In this document: positions 60,380 to 64,000 of the stretch, piece by piece
Layout: each line of letters opens with the position of its first letter
Numbering within the stretch: the stretch's first letter is position 1
Source of the DNA: Shinella sp. WSJ-2
GTDB taxonomy: Bacteria > Pseudomonadota > Alphaproteobacteria > Rhizobiales > Rhizobiaceae
DNA: 64,000 bases
Direction: 5' to 3'
Assembly: GCF_003432075.1 (NCBI RefSeq)
Contig: NZ_QWBU01000008.1
Location: 159,947-223,946, forward strand
Program-made: the position numbers and the translations under genes
Notes under the pieces: generated by a model
The model's database searches: none
Told to the model about the DNA's origin: nothing
The model's input: only the letters and a program-made list of their open reading frames with translations

Positions 60380-60450
60380 GCAGCAGTAGCTCAGCAAGGT
60401 CAGAGCGCGCGACTTAGTCGCGAGGCCCCGGTTCAATTCCGGGCTGTTGA
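60380..60450 (+). pseudogene. Degenerate tRNA-like sequence
   Basis: Clear tRNA landmarks in order: an acceptor-like GCAGCAG that pairs 6 of 7 (one G-U) with CTGTTGA, TA, D-stem GCTC/GAGC with a GG in the loop, an anticodon stem CGCGA/TCGCG and T-arm CCCGG-TTCAATT-CCGGG. The anticodon loop has only five bases (CTTAG) and there is no CCA. It cannot be a normal tRNA; it is a remnant or a tRNA mimic. Its 3' part also pairs with the leader of the next gene. Confidence 0.6.
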
Positions 60451-60486
60451 AACGTTGTCTTGTCAGGCTGCGTTTCGACAGCCCGG
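60439..60486 (+). repeat. 16-bp hairpin overlapping the tRNA-like T-arm, before the HEPN gene
   Basis: CCGGGCTGTTGAAACG (60439-60454), a 16-base loop, and CGTTTCGACAGCCCGG (60471-60486). All 16 positions pair (15 Watson-Crick, one G-U). The first arm is the T-stem and acceptor 3' strand of the tRNA-like sequence, so the two folds exclude each other. The next ATG is 12 bases further on. Confidence 0.8.
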
Positions 60487-60498
60487 GTTGAGTGTAAA

Positions 60499-61200
60499 AT
60501 GGATAACGCATCCCGCCTGGCGATTTATAGTGCGCAATGCAAAAATGTTCGTGCGCTGGAAGTCGCTCGTAAGCAAATTAGGCGGTCGATCAATGACGCG
60601 CTACGAAGCGGAAATCTCGTAGCGGTTGATGTGCATACGAAAGCACTGGCGCTTGTTTTCTGTGCCTGGGTAGAGGCGAATTTTTCAAAAACAATTCACA
60701 CGCCAAAAGGCTTCTCACTTATCGAGATCGCGCAAATTAAGGCGTCGATACGCGTCGGGAGTGTTGTGGATGGCTGGGAAAAGTGTATCCAGCTCGCCTT
60801 CTTGAAGAGTGCAGCAACTAAAAGCAATTTCACGCCAAATGTCAAACAGAGGTTGAAGAAATGCGTTACGTCTTTGGTGGCAGATCCCAGTCTAATCCGT
60901 AACAAGGTGGCGCATGGGCAGTGGATTGAAGCCCTGAATAGAGATAATACGAAAATCAATGCAGATCTTACGGTATCTATACATTCGCTGGATGTCGTTA
61001 AAGTCGAAATGTGGTTTGATTGCCAAAAAATCCTCTGCGAAATTGTGGAGCTGTTGATTGAGTCCCCCAACAAAGCCTTCATGGCATCCTACTGGGGGAT
61101 GATCGAAAAGGTCGAGCAAATTCCGATCGACCGGGCAGCATGGACAATTTCATCGAAAAGGACACGGCTCAAGGCGAAGCGGAAACCGGGCGGAAATTAG
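60499..61200 (+). CDS. Uncharacterised protein with a HEPN-type RNase motif
   Basis: A 233-residue mainly helical protein, richer in A/T than its neighbours. The segment SLIRNKVAHGQW carries Arg134-N-x3-His139, the R-x4-6-H pattern of HEPN-fold ribonucleases. The context (a helical bundle, preceding helix LKKCVTSLVADP) fits this fold. The C-terminus is basic (RTRLKAKRKPGGN). I do not recognise the specific family. HEPN proteins act in toxin-antitoxin and anti-phage systems. ATG 60499 has only a weak GAG before it and sits just after the hairpin described. Confidence 0.6.
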   Translation: MDNASRLAIYSAQCKNVRALEVARKQIRRSINDALRSGNLVAVDVHTKALALVFCAWVEANFSKTIHTPKGFSLIEIAQIKASIRVGSVVDGWEKCIQLAFLKSAATKSNFTPNVKQRLKKCVTSLVADPSLIRNKVAHGQWIEALNRDNTKINADLTVSIHSLDVVKVEMWFDCQKILCEIVELLIESPNKAFMASYWGMIEKVEQIPIDRAAWTISSKRTRLKAKRKPGGN

Positions 61201-61237
61201 TCGTCGTTTGGTGCTGCTAAATGTAGTGAACTACTTA

Positions 61238-62326
61238 TCAGTCCACCCATTCATACCGCGCTTTAAGCCCGTTCAGGTTGCGGTATGGAATTGCACCGCT
61301 GTGCTGTAGCATTCCAACAACGATACCTGGATGGATCTCGACCTGCTTAGCGAACGCTTTCACAGCTACTTCAGACCTCGGGTTAGTTCTCTTGAAAGCG
61401 GCAAATCTAGTCCTGCCAACGAGGTTTTCCTCCGCCCAGGCATCGGCCTCATCCTCCACTCCGTCACCCTCGCCGCCCTTATCGTCAGCGAACGCTCGTC
61501 CCCTATGAAGCGTTATGTGGGCGGCTTCATGGAAGAATGTCCACCAGAAATGGTCGTTACTCTTCATTCGCAACGACATTTGAATGATTGCTCTATCGCC
61601 CTCGAGCCATCGAGCGGAACCGAATAGACAGGTCTTCGAAATCGGCTTCTCAAGCACAAATGCCACGCCGGCGCTACGGCATAGATCCACCATACGAGGA
61701 TAGAAGATCTCCGGCGGGCTGGTTGTCAGCTTACGGATTTCAAGCACAGCATTAGCAAACTTGTCGGGGTCAAACGCCGGCAGGTTCATCCCGCGCGCCT
61801 TCTTCTCTCCAAGGAGCAGCCACGCGGCAACATGAAATTGGCTGGTATCGAAGGCCTTAGATTGTCTATGATGGACAGCTAAGTTTGCCCATCTGGCACC
61901 GAAAGCATGCGGGCTTCCGACAGCAAAGAACTCCAGGAGGGAGCTTAGAAGTCGGCCGTTATCATTGGTCGCGGGCAGCGCACCACGATCTTTCAGCTCT
62001 TTGATTGGGAACTTGGAGAGAACCTGATCCGCATCGGCCAGTGTCTGGTGGTTGGCAGCCTTGGCTTCATGGAGATCCCACTTCGCCTGCAAGCCTGTCC
62101 AGATGCTGGCCTTTAAACCAAGAACGCGTTCTAGTTTCAATGCCGTTTCTGCCGTCACCGGGTTGGTGCCGTTGATGATAGTGCTAACATGCTTCGGGCT
62201 CATGTCCGCCAGCCTGGAAAATTCGGCTTGGGACCATCCCCGGTCCTCAAGATACTCGGCAAGATGCTCACCAGGATGAGTTGCCCAATCTGGCGCCCAG
62301 TCTTCCTTCTTCCTTACAGCAACCAT
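61238..62326 (-). CDS. HigA-type antitoxin fused to an ImmA/IrrE metallopeptidase domain
   Basis: A 362-residue two-domain protein. The N-terminus is a HigA/XRE HTH (HPGEHLAEYLEDRGWSQAEF, then MSPKHVSTIINGTNPVT, residues about 17-58). The C-terminal half has the zinc motif His266-Glu267-x-x-His270 in TFFHEAAHITLHRG, typical of ImmA/IrrE peptidases, with a further acidic stretch (GDGVEDEADAWAEENL). It lies 43 bp downstream of the HigB gene, in the toxin-first order usual for higBA. The peptidase could degrade the antitoxin part itself or another repressor; this is inferred. Confidence 0.85.
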   Translation of the reverse strand: MVAVRKKEDWAPDWATHPGEHLAEYLEDRGWSQAEFSRLADMSPKHVSTIINGTNPVTAETALKLERVLGLKASIWTGLQAKWDLHEAKAANHQTLADADQVLSKFPIKELKDRGALPATNDNGRLLSSLLEFFAVGSPHAFGARWANLAVHHRQSKAFDTSQFHVAAWLLLGEKKARGMNLPAFDPDKFANAVLEIRKLTTSPPEIFYPRMVDLCRSAGVAFVLEKPISKTCLFGSARWLEGDRAIIQMSLRMKSNDHFWWTFFHEAAHITLHRGRAFADDKGGEGDGVEDEADAWAEENLVGRTRFAAFKRTNPRSEVAVKAFAKQVEIHPGIVVGMLQHSGAIPYRNLNGLKARYEWVD

Positions 62327-62369
62327 CGCCCAATCCCATCGCCATCACTGTTTGAAAGGTCATTTGGTT

Positions 62370-62702
62370 TCAATGGTAGTCAACAATAGCGCGAATCCGA
62401 ATCGCGACAACGGCGGCACGGTCTATGCCTCCGTCGTCGCGAATTGGGACCGGGTCGTGATCAGGCTCAAATATGAGCCGCCAATTCCCGGTGACAGCTA
62501 CCGCAAAACAGCCAGCCCATTCACCATCAAGCTGATGGCATCGATCTGGCGGATCAGTAGGGACCTCGCTGAGATTGCTCGCCTGCTCCAACACCGCTAT
62601 CCGCATTTTCAGGCGGCTAGCGCGATCACCGTATGCCTTCCTCAACTCCTTGTCAGACTCCAGCTGACGTCGAAGTTTGCCATTCGCAAAATCGATTTTC
62701 AT
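62370..62702 (-). CDS. HigB/RelE-family toxin
   Basis: A 110-residue type II toxin. The RelE-like fold is recognisable in KMRIAVLEQASNLSEVP, DRCHQLDGEWAGCFAVAV and GNWRLIFEPDHDPVP, the last being the conserved Trp-Arg-Leu-Ile-Phe strand of HigB. ATG 62702 begins MKIDFANGKLRRQLESDKEL. It is probably a ribosome-dependent mRNA interferase and is transcribed with the fused antitoxin downstream. Confidence 0.85.
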   Translation of the reverse strand: MKIDFANGKLRRQLESDKELRKAYGDRASRLKMRIAVLEQASNLSEVPTDPPDRCHQLDGEWAGCFAVAVTGNWRLIFEPDHDPVPIRDDGGIDRAAVVAIRIRAIVDYH

Positions 62703-62714
62703 CAGCCGTCGCCC

Positions 62715-62760
62715 GTTACCCAATAAGTAATAGAATCGGAATCGTTACGCAATAGGTAAC
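62715..62760. promoter_or_regulatory. Twin palindromic operators in front of higB
   Basis: GTTACCCAATAAGTAA (62715-62730) and GTTACGCAATAGGTAAC (62744-62760) are two copies of the palindrome GTTAC-N7-GTAA(C), 29 bp apart and thus on nearly the same helical face. They lie directly before the higB start, as expected for autoregulation by the HigA HTH. Confidence 0.7.
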
Positions 62761-62872
62761 ACACACCGACAAAAGATTAAAGTTCACCATCTGTGAAGTG
62801 CCGGGATAATCCTTGGCGCCCCTCCAGGGGCATCCTACGCGTGATCGACAGCAACAAGCCGTTGGAGATCAC

Positions 62873-63865
62873 ATGGCTACAATCCGAAAACTCAGAGGAC
62901 GCTGGCAAGCCCAGGTGCGTCGGCGTGGCATGAAGCCTCGCTGCAAATCCTTCGACACAAAGCAGGAGGCCGAGAAGTGGGCGCGTGATCTTGAAGCCCA
63001 GGTTGATCGCTTCGGTGCCGCACCGGACACGAAGATCCTCGAGACCACGACGCTTGGGCAGCTCCTGGATCGCTACCAACGCGAAATCTCACCCACCAAG
63101 CGCGGATCCGTTCAGGAGATCCAGCGGATCGACGTGCTGCGTCGCCATGATCTCGCATACCGGACGCTGATCGGACTGAGCCAGCAGGATATCGCCTCGT
63201 TCCGCGACGAGCGCCTGCAGTCGGTAGCTCCATCTACCACTGTCCGCGAACTCGCTATCCTGAGCCACGTCCTTGAGGTTGCCATCCGCGATTGGGGGCT
63301 GCCGCTCGGGAAGAACGTCGTGAAGCTAGTGCGCCGTCCGGTGATCCGAAATGAGCGAAGCCGCCGACTAACAGGCAACGAGGAGCAGCGTCTGCTCGAC
63401 GGTTGCGACGGCGGGCAGACGCCATACCTCAAGACACTGCTCATCCTGGCGATCGAGACCGGGATGCGTCGAGGGGAGATCCTTGGCCTGAACTGGTCCG
63501 ACATCTCGCACAATCGCCGGGTGATCACGCTCGCTCTGACCAAGAACGGCTCCGGTCGCGAGGTGCCTTTGTCTCAGAGAGCATTCGACGCGTTGATGGC
63601 TTGGAAGGATCGTGCGCCGATAGATCAATCTACAGTTTTCCCAATGACGCCAGGAGCATTGGAGCAGGCGTGGCGTCGGTTGCTCATCAGGGTAGGGGTC
63701 AAGTCGCTACGCTTTCACGACTTGCGTCACGAGGGCGTCAGCCGTCTATTCGAGCGAGGGTTGAACGTTATCGAAGTTTCTACCATTAGCGGTCACAGAG
63801 AGCTAAGGATGCTTCGGCGCTACTCACACCTATCAGCCGACGATTTGGTTGCACGCCTGGGATAG
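62873..63865 (+). CDS. Tyrosine-type site-specific integrase
   Basis: A 330-residue phage-integrase-family recombinase. N-terminal Arm/core-binding region (IRKLRGRWQAQVRRRGMK), then the catalytic domain with Arg199 (TGMRRGEILGLNW), His282-x-x-Arg285 (RFHDLRHEG), His308 (TISGHRE) and the nucleophile Tyr317 (LRRYSHLSADDL). All catalytic residues are present and the length is normal. ATG 62873 has GGAG upstream. It probably inserted this accessory segment; tRNA-Ser on the left is the natural candidate site. Confidence 0.92.
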   Translation: MATIRKLRGRWQAQVRRRGMKPRCKSFDTKQEAEKWARDLEAQVDRFGAAPDTKILETTTLGQLLDRYQREISPTKRGSVQEIQRIDVLRRHDLAYRTLIGLSQQDIASFRDERLQSVAPSTTVRELAILSHVLEVAIRDWGLPLGKNVVKLVRRPVIRNERSRRLTGNEEQRLLDGCDGGQTPYLKTLLILAIETGMRRGEILGLNWSDISHNRRVITLALTKNGSGREVPLSQRAFDALMAWKDRAPIDQSTVFPMTPGALEQAWRRLLIRVGVKSLRFHDLRHEGVSRLFERGLNVIEVSTISGHRELRMLRRYSHLSADDLVARLG

Positions 63866-63874
63866 ATCCGTCTA

Positions 63875-64000
63875 TGTTGATTGCCACTGAGAACTGACCC
63901 GGCATTTCCACCGAGAATTGACCCGCCTATTAGATGTCGTTCGGGTCGGTGGTTGCGGTCAAGCTCTTCCTTTTCTCCTTCGTCGTTTTGGGCTCATGAG
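63875..64000. mobile_element. End of a probable IS21-family element (partial, cut by right edge)
   Basis: Starts with TGTTGATTGCC and contains two 18-bp near-identical repeats, CCACTGAGAACTGACCCG (63884-63901) and CCACCGAGAATTGACCCG (63908-63925). Multiple short internal repeats near a TG end are typical of IS21-family ends. A leftward frame then enters from the right edge. The body of the element lies outside the window. Confidence 0.55.
63930..64000 (-). CDS. C-terminal tail of an unidentified leftward gene (possible IstB)
   Basis: From the right edge an open minus-strand frame of about 22 codons ends at TAA (63930-63932); its basic end reads KRKSLTATTDPNDI. The position just inside the putative IS21-type end would suit istB, the helper ATPase gene, but the visible part is too short to be sure. 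Confidence 0.35.
   Translation of the reverse strand, partial: HEPKTTKEKRKSLTATTDPNDI

Noticed and set aside
60380..60450. Functional tRNA
   Set aside because: The anticodon loop has five bases, one acceptor pair is mismatched and no CCA follows, so it cannot be decoded as a standard tRNA; kept as a tRNA-like pseudogene.
63866..64000. Right attachment site matching the tRNA-Ser 3' end
   Set aside because: No stretch resembling GTTCGAATCCCACCCTCTCC was found here.

Overview
The window looks like a chromosomal segment of an alphaproteobacterium of the Rhizobiaceae type (Agrobacterium/Rhizobium/Shinella-like). It is GC-rich throughout. It carries hallmark alphaproteobacterial genes: the DUF1013 regulator TrcR, the large ~1,590-residue NAD-glutamate dehydrogenase, a DUF1674 protein, and the obgE-proB-proA-nadD-rsfS-rlmH-envC-ctpA-yibQ-rppH block. 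I cannot fix the genus without a database search.

Region 1 (1-4.1 kb): the end of a cobalamin locus (cobG truncated by the left edge, and cobF) reads leftward. A probable cobalamin riboswitch lies directly in front of cobF, whose start codon is TTG. An AraC regulator and a divergent Fsr-like MFS exporter follow.

Region 2 (4.1-14.6 kb): this is the most coherent metabolic unit, an apparently complete lysine-to-2-oxoglutarate route. It holds an AmaA-like pipecolate oxidase and its LysR neighbour, then a rightward operon of HglS (DUF1338, 2-oxoadipate to D-2-hydroxyglutarate), a D-2-hydroxyglutarate dehydrogenase, an aminoadipate-semialdehyde dehydrogenase and an aminotransferase. A lysine 6-dehydrogenase-like gene with a divergent Lrp-type regulator completes it. 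An IS200-type element sits between the two halves.

Region 3 (14.7-46.6 kb): mostly housekeeping genes (trcR, acs, htpX, rsmB, a heparinase-like gene, purH, NAD-GDH, a pdxY-like kinase, a carbonic anhydrase, a lytic transglycosylase, asd, leuB/ridA/leuD and an iron-storage pair bfd-bfr behind a probable Irr box). It also has a metabolite-symporter gene with a very large inserted domain, and a 989-residue RTX repeat protein. A short K/T/M-rich reading frame in front of asd looks like a leader peptide.

Region 4 (46.6-59.8 kb): a leftward conserved block. In transcription order it is rplU-rpmA, two GNAT acetyltransferases, obgE-proB-proA-nadD-rsfS-rlmH-envC-ctpA-yibQ-rppH. An EEP-family nuclease gene sits between the GNAT pair and obgE on the other strand. 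rsfS seems to have no AUG/GUG/UUG start for its full conserved domain and probably uses CTG.

Region 5 (59.8-64 kb): tRNA-Ser(CGA) marks a sharp change to accessory DNA. This contains a small acidic protein, a degenerate tRNA-like sequence whose 3' half can instead pair with the leader of the next gene, a HEPN-motif protein, and a HigB toxin with a HigA antitoxin fused to an ImmA-type metallopeptidase behind twin palindromic operators. A tyrosine integrase follows, and then what looks like the end of an IS21-family element running off the right edge.
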